Positions 1 to 5,501 of a stretch of 5,501 nucleotides of DNA are shown one piece after another; the first letter of the stretch is position 1, and the number at the start of each line of letters is the position of its first letter. The stretch is from Bacteroides sp. GTDB taxonomy: Bacteria; Bacteroidota; Bacteroidia; Bacteroidales; Bacteroidaceae. The notes under the pieces were generated by a model that searched no databases, was not told where the DNA came from, and saw only the letters and a list, made by a program, of their open reading frames with translations. The translations under genes were made by a program, and so were the position numbers. The stretch lies in assembly GCA_030152865.1 (NCBI GenBank), contig JASLIW010000111.1:1-5501 (forward strand), written 5' to 3'.

Positions 1-2653
1 GATAGAGCGCTTGGGTGGGTATGAGAAGCTCTATCGTATAAAGTTAGAAGCAGATTACTTGGAGAAGCTAACTTATGATGGAGCTAAAAAGAGATATGGA
101 GATCCTATTTCGGCTGAGATAGATGAACGTTTAAAGTTTGAATTGTACATTATGAAAACCATGGGTTTCCCGGGCTATTTTTTGATTGTACAAGACTTTA
201 TCTATGCGGCAGAAAATGAGTTAGGCGTATCAGTAGGGCCTGGTCGTGGTTCTGCGGCAGGATCGGCAGTGGCCTATTGCCTTGGTATTACTAAGATTGA
301 TCCCATACAGTATGATTTACTTTTTGAGCGTTTCTTAAACCCTGATCGTATTTCCTTACCTGATATTGATGTCGATTTTGATGATGATGGACGAGGAGAA
401 GTATTGCGTTGGGTTACCGATAAATATGGTCAAGAGAAGGTGGCACATATCATTACTTATGGTACAATGGCCACGAAACTGGCTATTCGTGATGTGGCTC
501 GGGTACAAAATGTTCCCTTACAAGAGGCAGATCGTCTGGCTAAGTTAATACCCGATCGTATCCCTAATAAGAAGATCAACCTCCAGAATGCTATTGATTA
601 TGTTCCTGAGTTGCAGGCTGCCGAAGCTTCGGCTGATCCTTTGGTGCGTGATACTATCAAGTATGCAAAAATGCTTGAGGGTAATGTTCGAGGTACTGGA
701 GTGCATGCTTGTGGTACGATTATCTGTAGGGATGATATAACTGATTGGGTACCTGTGAGCACTGCTACGGATAAGGAGACTGGTGAGAAAATGCTAGTTA
801 CTCAGTATGAGGGCTCTGTGATTGAAGATACTGGACTCATCAAAATGGATTTCTTGGGCTTGAAGACTCTTTCTATCATAAAAGAAGCAGTGGCCAATGT
901 CAAAGAGTCTAAAGGGATTGAGTTAGATATTGAGAATATTTCTTTTGAAGATGAGAAGACCTATAAGCTCTATTCAGATGGTAAGACCATAGGAACCTTC
1001 CAATTTGAATCGGCAGGGATGCAGAAGTACTTACGTGAGCTTCAACCTTCTAAGTTTGAAGATTTAATTGCGATGAATGCGCTCTACCGACCAGGTCCAA
1101 TGGATTATATTCCTGATTTTATTGACCGCAAACATGGACGGAAGCCCATTGAGTACGATATCCCAATTATGGAGAAGTACCTCAAGGATACTTACGGAAT
1201 TACCGTTTATCAGGAGCAGGTGATGTTACTCTCTCGCTTACTCGCTAATTTTACTCGTGGGGAGTCTGATGCTCTACGTAAGGCGATGGGTAAGAAACTC
1301 AAGGATCAGCTAGATGTTTTAAAGCCTAAGTTTATTTCGGGCGGAAAGGCCAATGGCCACGAACCTAAGGTACTAGAAAAGATTTGGGGAGATTGGGAGA
1401 AGTTTGCATCGTATGCCTTCAACAAGTCTCACGCAACATGTTATTCTTGGCTAGCTTACCAAACAGCTTACTTAAAAGCGAACTACCCTTCAGAATATAT
1501 GGCGGCAGTGATGAGTCGCAATATTTCAAATATCTCTGAAATCACGAAGCTGATGGATGAGTGTAAATCTATGGGAATAAAAGTGCTTGGCCCCGATGTC
1601 AATGAAAGTAACTTGAAGTTTACAGTAAACAAAGAGGGTAATGTTCGCTTTGGACTTGGAGCAGTAAAAGGTGTTGGAGAAAATGCCGTATTAGCTATTG
1701 TTGAGGCCCGTAGAAAAGGAGGAGCGTTTACTGATATTTATGATTTCGTACATCGCGTGAATCTAGCTGCCTGCAACAAGAAGAATATGGAGAATATTGC
1801 TTTGGCAGGAGGTTTTGATCAGTTTGGCTTGAAGAGAGAACAATACTTCGCAGAGGCCACTTCTTCAGGAGAAACCTTCATTGAGGTGTTGGTTCGCTAT
1901 GGAAACAAGTACCAAGCAGACCAAGAGATGACGATGAACTCCCTATTTGGAGGGACTAATGCCGTGGAGATTGCAACACCAGATGCTCCCGAATATGAGC
2001 CCTGGAATGAGATTATGTTACTAAACAAAGAGCGTGAGCTTGTAGGTATTTATCTTTCAGCACATCCTCTTGATGATTACTCTGTTATCTTAAATCATGT
2101 GTGTAATACCAAGATGTCCGAGCTAGATGATTTAGATGCACTTGTAGGAAGAGAAATGACTATGGGAGGTATTGTAACGAGTGTGCGAAGAGGAATGACT
2201 CGAAACAACAACCCTTATGGTATAGCCAAGATTGAAGATTACTCAGGTTCAGGCGAAATAGCCTTTTTTGGAAAAGATTGGGTTGAGTTTCAAGGGTACA
2301 TCCATGAGGGGATGCTGCTCTTTATTAAAGCCAAAGTACAGCCCAGACAGTGGAACCCCAATCAACTGGAGCTTAAAGTAGGAAGTATTGAGCTTCTTTC
2401 AGATGTAAAGGACGATTTGATTGACTCTATAACTATTTGTGTGCCAATCGAAGAGTTGGATTCTGATTTGATTTCTGAACTTTCTGAGAGTATAAAGTGT
2501 TCTAAAGGGAATACAGAATTATTCTTCAAAGTAGTAGATAGAGAGCTTAATCAAACACTTGATTTGCGATCTAAAACACAGAAGGTAGCTGTAAATAAAG
2601 AATTAGTTAATTTCTTAGAAGAAAAATCTAAGCTATCATTTCAAATTAACTAA
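1..2653 (+). CDS. dnaE: DNA polymerase III alpha subunit, 3' part of gene (N-terminus off the left edge)
   Basis: This is the catalytic subunit of the replicative DNA polymerase. The reading frame is open from base 2 with no start codon of its own; the TTG at base 11 lies within the gene, so residues here are counted from it. About 880 residues are present. The N-terminal PHP domain and early palm are missing only because the window begins here. Visible landmarks are GPGRGSAAGS (77-86), the palm motif PDIDVDF (117-123) whose D120 and D122 match the catalytic aspartates of E. coli DnaE, and KMDFLGLKTL (278-287), whose D280 matches the third. Further on are RPGPMDYIP in the fingers (360-368), NKSHATCYSWLAYQTAYLK (471-489), a helix-hairpin-helix-like stretch (548-560), the likely clamp-binding segment TMNSLFGG (641-648) and an OB-fold (about 713-790). 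The C-terminal tail (about 805-880) is less conserved. No frameshift or internal stop is present. The stop is TAA, 54 bp before trxA. Confidence 0.97.
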   Translation, partial: IERLGGYEKLYRIKLEADYLEKLTYDGAKKRYGDPISAEIDERLKFELYIMKTMGFPGYFLIVQDFIYAAENELGVSVGPGRGSAAGSAVAYCLGITKIDPIQYDLLFERFLNPDRISLPDIDVDFDDDGRGEVLRWVTDKYGQEKVAHIITYGTMATKLAIRDVARVQNVPLQEADRLAKLIPDRIPNKKINLQNAIDYVPELQAAEASADPLVRDTIKYAKMLEGNVRGTGVHACGTIICRDDITDWVPVSTATDKETGEKMLVTQYEGSVIEDTGLIKMDFLGLKTLSIIKEAVANVKESKGIELDIENISFEDEKTYKLYSDGKTIGTFQFESAGMQKYLRELQPSKFEDLIAMNALYRPGPMDYIPDFIDRKHGRKPIEYDIPIMEKYLKDTYGITVYQEQVMLLSRLLANFTRGESDALRKAMGKKLKDQLDVLKPKFISGGKANGHEPKVLEKIWGDWEKFASYAFNKSHATCYSWLAYQTAYLKANYPSEYMAAVMSRNISNISEITKLMDECKSMGIKVLGPDVNESNLKFTVNKEGNVRFGLGAVKGVGENAVLAIVEARRKGGAFTDIYDFVHRVNLAACNKKNMENIALAGGFDQFGLKREQYFAEATSSGETFIEVLVRYGNKYQADQEMTMNSLFGGTNAVEIATPDAPEYEPWNEIMLLNKERELVGIYLSAHPLDDYSVILNHVCNTKMSELDDLDALVGREMTMGGIVTSVRRGMTRNNNPYGIAKIEDYSGSGEIAFFGKDWVEFQGYIHEGMLLFIKAKVQPRQWNPNQLELKVGSIELLSDVKDDLIDSITICVPIEELDSDLISELSESIKCSKGNTELFFKVVDRELNQTLDLRSKTQKVAVNKELVNFLEEKSKLSFQIN

Positions 2654-2659
2654 TACATA

Positions 2660-2685
2660 TTGTAATATTGAACTAATTATATTTT
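2660..2685 (+). promoter_or_regulatory. Weak candidate promoter for trxA
   Basis: In the 54-bp gap between dnaE and trxA, a TTG (2660-2662) is followed after 15 bp by TATATTTT (2678-2685). The latter matches the Bacteroidota -7 consensus TAnnTTTG except for its last base. The spacing is shorter than usual and the region is very AT-rich, so a chance match is quite possible. A trxA promoter separate from dnaE would make sense because thioredoxin is normally far more abundant than the polymerase. Confidence 0.22.
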
Positions 2686-2690
2686 AAACT

Positions 2691-2707
2691 ATAAAAAAGA
2701 AAAGAAA
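2691..2707 (+). promoter_or_regulatory. A-rich translation leader of trxA
   Basis: The 17 bases directly before the trxA ATG are almost pure purine and mostly A (ATAAAAAAGAAAAGAAA), with no Shine-Dalgarno core. A-rich, unstructured leaders are typical of well-translated genes in Bacteroidota, which largely do not rely on Shine-Dalgarno pairing. This supports the start at 2708. That it drives high expression is inference. Confidence 0.4.
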
Positions 2708-3022
2708 ATGGCATTAAACATTACTGATAGCAATTTTAAAGAGTTGCTTAACAAAGGTCAATTAGTAGTAGTAGATTTCTGGGCACAATGGTGCGGTCCT
2801 TGTAAAATGGTAGGTCCTATCATTGATGAGTTGGCAAAAGACTACGAAGGAAAAGTAATTATCGGTAAGTGCGATGTAGATGAAAATAGCGATCTACCAG
2901 GAGAGTTTGGCATACGTAACATCCCTACAGTACTTTTCTTCAAAGATGGTGAAGTAGTTGATAAACAAGTAGGTGCTGCTCCTAAAGCAACTTATGCAGA
3001 AAAAATTGAAAAGTATTTATAA
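2708..3022 (+). CDS. trxA: Thioredoxin
   Basis: This 104-residue protein is a full-length single-domain thioredoxin, a cytoplasmic dithiol-disulfide reductant for enzymes such as ribonucleotide reductase and peroxiredoxins. The redox motif WCGPC lies at residues 28-32 (C29 and C32), preceded by the buried Asp (D23) in VVDFWAQ. The cis-proline loop NIPT (71-74, P73) and the C-terminal helix are also present. Length and motif order match classical Trx1. An additional cysteine, C55 in GKCDVDEN, sits on the strand after the second helix, where E. coli thioredoxin has a hydrophobic residue. There is no signal peptide, so it should be cytoplasmic. The ATG at 2708 gives the normal family N-terminus. 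The gene lies between dnaE and a small acidic gene on the same strand and may be co-transcribed with both. Confidence 0.97.
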   Translation: MALNITDSNFKELLNKGQLVVVDFWAQWCGPCKMVGPIIDELAKDYEGKVIIGKCDVDENSDLPGEFGIRNIPTVLFFKDGEVVDKQVGAAPKATYAEKIEKYL

Positions 3023-3061
3023 TCTGAGACTAGATATCAGTCTTAAGTATCTTAAAAGACT

Positions 3062-3391
3062 ATGAGTGATAAAAACGACATCTTAACAGATGAATTAGAT
3101 GATGCTCAGGTGGTTGAGTTTATCAAGAACTATCTTCCACAAGACTTCAAGGAAACTTTTACAGATAACCACCTTTACTATCTCATTGACCTTATTGATG
3201 AGTACTACTTTGAAAGTGGTGTGCTGGATGAAGAACCTGATGAAGATGGATATGTTAGCATCGACTTAGATAAAGTTGTAGATTATCTACAGCAAGAAGC
3301 TAAGAAAGACGAAGTTGGTGAGTTTGGACATGACGAACTTTTATTCGTTGTTCAAGGCGAAATGGAGTATGGAAACTCATTAGACGAATAG
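3062..3391 (+). CDS. Conserved small acidic protein of unknown function
   Basis: This is a 109-residue soluble protein with no signal peptide, membrane segment or cysteine. It is extremely acidic: 33 of 109 residues are Asp or Glu, against 6 Lys and no Arg. It looks mostly helical, with hydrophobic positions spaced through VVEFIKNYL, LYYLIDLIDEYYF and VVDYLQQEAKK, and a Tyr-rich patch at about 39-49. The C-terminal half carries GEFGHDELLFVVQGEMEYG. I recognise it as resembling proteins found after trxA in Bacteroidales genomes, but know of no assigned function or domain. It starts 39 bp after trxA and is the last gene before the convergent terminator, so it is probably co-transcribed with trxA. 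The frame is clean and the codon use resembles its neighbours. A role as a binding partner of a housekeeping protein is speculation. Confidence 0.85.
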   Translation: MSDKNDILTDELDDAQVVEFIKNYLPQDFKETFTDNHLYYLIDLIDEYYFESGVLDEEPDEDGYVSIDLDKVVDYLQQEAKKDEVGEFGHDELLFVVQGEMEYGNSLDE

Positions 3392-3415
3392 TCTATTGAT
3401 AGAGATACTTTCAAG

Positions 3416-3451
3416 AAACAGAAAAGGCTGCTTAAGCAGCCTTTTCTGTTT
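3416..3451. terminator. Bidirectional intrinsic terminator (perfect 36-bp palindrome)
   Basis: Two 16-base arms, AAACAGAAAAGGCTGC (3416-3431) and GCAGCCTTTTCTGTTT (3436-3451), are exact reverse complements around a TTAA centre. Each strand therefore reads A-run, GC-rich stem (GGCTGC/GCAGCC), then a T-rich tail, the usual layout of a terminator that works in both directions. It lies between the stop codons of the converging operons: 24 bp after the acidic-protein gene, and sharing one base with the TAA of the minus-strand small membrane protein gene. Confidence 0.9.
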
Positions 3452-3699
3452 TATAGCGTATAATGAATTTGTTTTAAGTTGGCGTAAAAGTACAGTGCTA
3501 GGCACATTAGAGCAATACCTATCAGTATATAAAGTATACGAATGAGCTTTCTGCTTAAGTATCTTCGAAGAAAACCAATATGGTTAGAGTCTAGGAACCA
3601 CTTAGCATTGGCTAGAGCAGCCACAAAACAGATGGCGCCCGCAAGGAAAAAAATACCTTGCATGATGTAGTGGGGCATTAAGCTTTGTACTTCTTTCAT
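3451..3699 (-). CDS. Small two-helix membrane protein, Imm17-like
   Basis: This 82-residue protein has two predicted membrane helices, about residues 11-31 (YIMQGIFFLAGAICFVAALA) and 52-72 (IRILYILIGIALMCLALYFY). A basic, Arg/Lys-rich loop between them contains FLRRYLSRKLIR. The HYIMQGIF start and the loop with its NAKWF segment resemble short Bacteroidales proteins that databases call immunity 17 family; I recall this from memory and could not search. The family name comes from toxin-immunity surveys, but no toxin gene is seen nearby, so an immunity role here is not supported. The ATG at 3699 lies 3 bp after the tsaE stop, which suggests translational coupling. An ATG at 3678 (MPHYIMQ) would give an N-terminus closer to that of relatives and cannot be excluded. 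It is the last gene of the minus-strand operon, ending at the terminator. Confidence 0.8.
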   Translation of the reverse strand: MKEVQSLMPHYIMQGIFFLAGAICFVAALANAKWFLDSNHIGFLRRYLSRKLIRILYILIGIALMCLALYFYANLKQIHYTL

Positions 3700-3702
3700 T
3701 AC

Positions 3703-4116
3703 TTATAGGGTGATTAAGCGACTACCATCCTCTTTCTCCTCTATCTTTACTTTTAAGGCGTCTCCTGGCAATACTTCTTCGATAAGTTCAGGCCACTCTA
3801 TGAAACAGGTTGCTCCACTATAAAAGTAGTCTTCGTAACCCATGTCATACACCTCTTCTAGTTTTTTTATACGGTAAAAATCGAAATGGTAGATGAGTTC
3901 ACCTGTGGTGTCAGAACGATATTCATTAATTATAGCAAAGGTAGGCGAGGTGATAATATCTGTTACACCTAGCTCCTCACATATAGCTTTGATAAAAGTG
4001 GTTTTACCAGCTCCCATTTTACCATAAAAGGCAAAGACAGTATGCTCTCCCATAGCAGCTACAAATTCTTTTGCAGCTTGTTTAATTTCTTCTAATGAGT
4101 TTATTTTGATTTCCAT
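3703..4116 (-). CDS. tsaE: tRNA threonylcarbamoyladenosine biosynthesis ATPase TsaE
   Basis: TsaE is the small P-loop ATPase that works with TsaD and TsaB to attach threonylcarbamoyl to A37 of ANN-decoding tRNAs, forming t6A; it acts in the cytoplasm. The 137-residue length is normal. The Walker A motif GKMGAGKTT is at residues 32-40, followed by the family motif SPTF (57-60), HFDFYR (77-82, with D79 and the YR pair), and the Walker B-like FIEWPE (105-110, E107 and W108). Together these identify the family clearly. The ATG at 4116 gives the usual N-terminus and sits 15 bp downstream of the permease stop, so the gene is expressed as part of the operon. The partners TsaB, TsaC and TsaD are not in the window, which is usual since these genes are typically scattered. 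Nothing is missing or truncated. Confidence 0.96.
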   Translation of the reverse strand: MEIKINSLEEIKQAAKEFVAAMGEHTVFAFYGKMGAGKTTFIKAICEELGVTDIITSPTFAIINEYRSDTTGELIYHFDFYRIKKLEEVYDMGYEDYFYSGATCFIEWPELIEEVLPGDALKVKIEEKEDGSRLITL

Positions 4117-4131
4117 GATCTGTAGGATATT

Positions 4132-4935
4132 TTATTTGTTGTGAAAATAGACGATAGCTTTGCAAGTCGCAAAAATAAGAATTGAAAAGAATATAATTGA
4201 TGCTCCTGAAGGAACATGCAGGATATATGATAGCAATAAGCCACCCAAGCAGCAAGTAAAGCCGATAATAATAGATAGAAATATGATTTTCTTAAAGCTG
4301 CTCGTAAATAGATTTGCTATCATTTGAGGAATGGTTAAGAGAGAGATTACCAGTACAATACCTACCATATGTAAGCAAGCTACTATCGTCAAAGCAATAA
4401 AAAGCATCAGGCTGTATTCAATAAATTGTACGGGCAACCTCTGAGATAGCGCAAACTCTCGATCAAAAGCAACAGCTATAATCGGATTGATAAAAATAGA
4501 AAAGAATACAGCGAGAGCAAGTGCTAGTGCGGTGAGCATATATAAGTCGGTACGAGTAATAGTAAGAATATTACCGAATAGGTAGGTAGAAAGCTCAGGG
4601 GTAAATCCAGGGGCCAAAAAAGTAAATATTATCCCAATAGCCATACCCAAAGTCCAAAAAACAGCGATAGCAGAATCTTCGCGAATATCTTTGCGTTTAG
4701 TCATCCACTCCACTCCAAAAGCAGAGAGTACAGAAAATATAGCTGCAGATAGTAATGGAGATATGCCCGCATAAAGCCCAATTCCTATTCCTCCAAAAGA
4801 AGCATGAGTCAGGCCTCCACTTATAAATACAAGTCTGCGGCTAACAATATAAGTACCAATAATGCCACAGGCAATACTTGCTAGTAGACTACCCAGTATT
4901 GCGTACTGGAAAAATGGGTACAAAATAATATCCAT
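4132..4935 (-). CDS. ABC-3 family metal-type transporter permease (ZnuB/MntB/TroC-like)
   Basis: This is an inner-membrane permease of 267 residues, the subunit that forms the channel of zinc, manganese or iron ABC importers. It is hydrophobic throughout, with roughly eight helices, for example about 11-31, 88-108, 130-150, 172-200, 217-239 and 244-264. Family features are SRRLVFISGGLTHASFGG (32-49, with H44), REDSAIAVFWTLGMAIGI (85-102), AFDREFALSQ (156-165, the cytoplasmic loop expected to contact the ATPase) and VPSGAS near the end. I prefer the ATG at 4935 because it gives the expected N-terminus and begins 4 bp after the upstream stop. A longer form from a GTG at 4959 would add eight residues and overlap the upstream gene by 20 bp. 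No ATPase or solute-binding protein gene is present in the window, so partners must be encoded elsewhere. The metal carried cannot be read from the sequence. Confidence 0.93.
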   Translation of the reverse strand: MDIILYPFFQYAILGSLLASIACGIIGTYIVSRRLVFISGGLTHASFGGIGIGLYAGISPLLSAAIFSVLSAFGVEWMTKRKDIREDSAIAVFWTLGMAIGIIFTFLAPGFTPELSTYLFGNILTITRTDLYMLTALALALAVFFSIFINPIIAVAFDREFALSQRLPVQFIEYSLMLFIALTIVACLHMVGIVLVISLLTIPQMIANLFTSSFKKIIFLSIIIGFTCCLGGLLLSYILHVPSGASIIFFSILIFATCKAIVYFHNK

Positions 4936-4939
4936 AAGA

Positions 4940-5359
4940 TTAATGTATACGGCGTTCACCTACAATCAAGAAGACCTCATCTTTGATAGATTCAGGTAAG
5001 GCCACTCCTCTAAGCATGAGGCTACGCACCCAACCTGCTACTTCTGTATCGTGCATGGTATAAAAAACATCACGAAACATATCAGCTTCTTCTTCGTTGT
5101 AGTCGCTAGGATTATAACCTATAAACTGATCGAGTTCTTCGTCGTCATAATACTCAATTTTTTGACTAACTGCTGCAAGTAAACTGTCCTTTTCACAGAT
5201 TTGATGTTGTCCACAACATTCTTCATCTACTTCTAAGACTTCAGGATACTCCTCCAGCTCGCCAGTTTCAATCTTTTTGCGGATTTTTTTATCACGAATA
5301 ACTCCTGCAATCAGTGCAACTACTCCTAAAGCGATTAAAATTCCTATAAGTATAAACAT
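4940..5359 (-). CDS. Membrane-anchored protein of unknown function with CCGQHxxC motif
   Basis: This 139-residue protein begins with one hydrophobic helix (about residues 2-21) followed at once by a strongly basic stretch, RDKKIRKK (22-29). By the positive-inside rule, the rest should lie in the cytoplasm. After an acidic linker comes the cluster CCGQHQIC (48-55: C48, C49, H52, C55), a plausible metal-binding or redox site. The remainder is soluble, acidic and helical, with DSLLAAVSQKIEYYDDEELDQF (about 58-79) and a C-terminal segment VAGWVRSLMLRGVALPESIKDEVFLIVGERR. I recognise it as resembling Bacteroidales proteins that sit between aroA and this permease, but know of no demonstrated function. 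It is the first gene of the four-gene minus-strand cluster, with a promoter candidate just upstream and the permease 4 bp downstream. That suggests, but does not prove, a link to metal transport. Confidence 0.87.
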   Translation of the reverse strand: MFILIGILIALGVVALIAGVIRDKKIRKKIETGELEEYPEVLEVDEECCGQHQICEKDSLLAAVSQKIEYYDDEELDQFIGYNPSDYNEEEADMFRDVFYTMHDTEVAGWVRSLMLRGVALPESIKDEVFLIVGERRIH

Positions 5360-5384
5360 AGCTCTCTTAACAATATTTCTCCAA

Positions 5385-5419
5385 CAAAGTTAGTGATAAT
5401 ATATCGATCCTGTTTACAA
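5385..5419 (-). promoter_or_regulatory. Candidate Bacteroidota-type promoter of the minus-strand operon
   Basis: On the minus strand, TAACTTTG (5392 down to 5385) is an exact match to the Bacteroidota -7 consensus TAnnTTTG. A TTG (5419 down to 5417) lies 24 bp upstream, slightly more than the usual spacing to the -33 element. Transcription would begin near 5380, leaving a leader of about 20 bases before the ATG at 5359. It lies in the 62-bp gap after aroA, the largest gap in this strand's gene series, which is where a promoter is expected. Read-through from aroA is also possible, as no terminator hairpin is visible there. Confidence 0.45.
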
Positions 5420-5421
5420 TT

Positions 5422-5501
5422 TTATTTTTTTAGCAGTTGAACACCACACTCTTGGATATGTATCCAAAAGTCAGGATAAGATTTTGTGACTACTTCAGGA
5501 T
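5422..5501 (-). CDS. aroA: 3-phosphoshikimate 1-carboxyvinyltransferase (EPSP synthase), C-terminal end only
   Basis: Read from the right edge on the minus strand, an open frame gives PEVVTKSYPDFWIHIQECG and then VQLLKK before a TAA stop at 5424-5422, 25 whole codons in all. The segment PEVVxKSYPxFW is the characteristic C-terminal signature of EPSP synthase, where the lysine and the SYPxFW helix close the protein. The enzyme joins shikimate-3-phosphate and phosphoenolpyruvate in the sixth step of the shikimate pathway, in the cytoplasm. Most of the gene lies beyond the window. It is upstream of and co-directional with the CCGQHxxC protein gene, 62 bp away. The call rests on a short but distinctive stretch. 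Confidence 0.78.
   Translation of the reverse strand, partial: PEVVTKSYPDFWIHIQECGVQLLKK

Noticed and set aside
11..13. TTG at base 11 as a possible start codon for a shorter polymerase
   Set aside because: The frame stays open to the window edge (IER before it), and the sequence enters in mid-domain. The gene is cut by the window, not truncated in the genome as far as can be seen.
366..548. A 60-codon open frame on the plus strand
   Set aside because: It lies wholly inside dnaE in another frame, and its translation is rich in Met and Trp with no recognisable domain. It is a shadow of the polymerase coding sequence.
3024..3044. Short inverted repeat AGACT...AGTCT between trxA and the acidic-protein gene, possible terminator or attenuator
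   Set aside because: The stem is only about 7 bp with one G-T pair, AT-rich, and not followed by a T-run. It is too weak to call as a terminator.
3042..3565. The 12-base string CTTAAGTATCTT occurs at 3042-3053 and again at 3554-3565
   Set aside because: One copy is intergenic and the other is inside a coding region. Two copies of an AT-rich 12-mer with no further similarity around them are most simply chance.
5360..5384. AAGAGAG just before the ATG at 5359 as a Shine-Dalgarno site
   Set aside because: It only loosely resembles AGGAGG, and Bacteroidota generally do not depend on such sites. It is not needed to support the start.
1..5501. Search for defence systems, CRISPR repeats, insertion sequences, phage genes, tRNA or rRNA genes and riboswitches
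   Set aside because: No spaced direct repeats, transposase-like proteins, terminal inverted repeats, tRNA-like cloverleaf or long structured leader was seen. Nearly all bases are accounted for by housekeeping-type genes, and no gap exceeds 62 bp.

Overview
The window looks like an ordinary core-chromosome segment of a member of the Bacteroidota, most likely the order Bacteroidales. The reasons are the moderately low GC content, the lack of Shine-Dalgarno sites ahead of clear genes, an A-rich leader before trxA, a TAnnTTTG-type promoter element, and proteins whose sequences resemble Bacteroidales versions. The gene content dnaE, trxA, a small acidic protein, tsaE, an ABC-3 permease and aroA also fits that group. 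I saw no mobile element, CRISPR array, rRNA or tRNA. Genus cannot be fixed from this window alone.

Plus strand, left half: the window opens inside dnaE (replicative DNA polymerase III alpha subunit, N-terminal part off the left edge). After a 54-bp AT-rich gap comes trxA (thioredoxin), and 39 bp later a 109-residue, very acidic protein of unknown function. These three co-directional genes end at a perfect 36-bp palindrome that looks like a bidirectional terminator.

Minus strand, right half, read from the right edge leftwards: the last residues of aroA (EPSP synthase), then a 139-residue membrane-anchored protein with a CCGQHxxC cysteine/histidine cluster, then an ABC-3 family metal-type permease, then tsaE (tRNA t6A synthesis ATPase), then a two-helix small membrane protein resembling the Imm17 family. 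The last four are packed with gaps of 4, 15 and 3 bp, so they almost certainly form one transcript. A promoter candidate with a perfect TAACTTTG -7 box lies between aroA and the 139-residue gene. The two operons converge on the shared terminator.

Functionally this is a housekeeping neighbourhood covering replication, redox, tRNA modification, aromatic amino-acid synthesis and metal transport. I find no convincing new system. The points most worth a second look are the pairing of the CCGQHxxC protein with a metal-type permease that has no ATPase or binding protein beside it, the non-canonical clamp-binding motif in DnaE, and the uncharacterised acidic protein after trxA.
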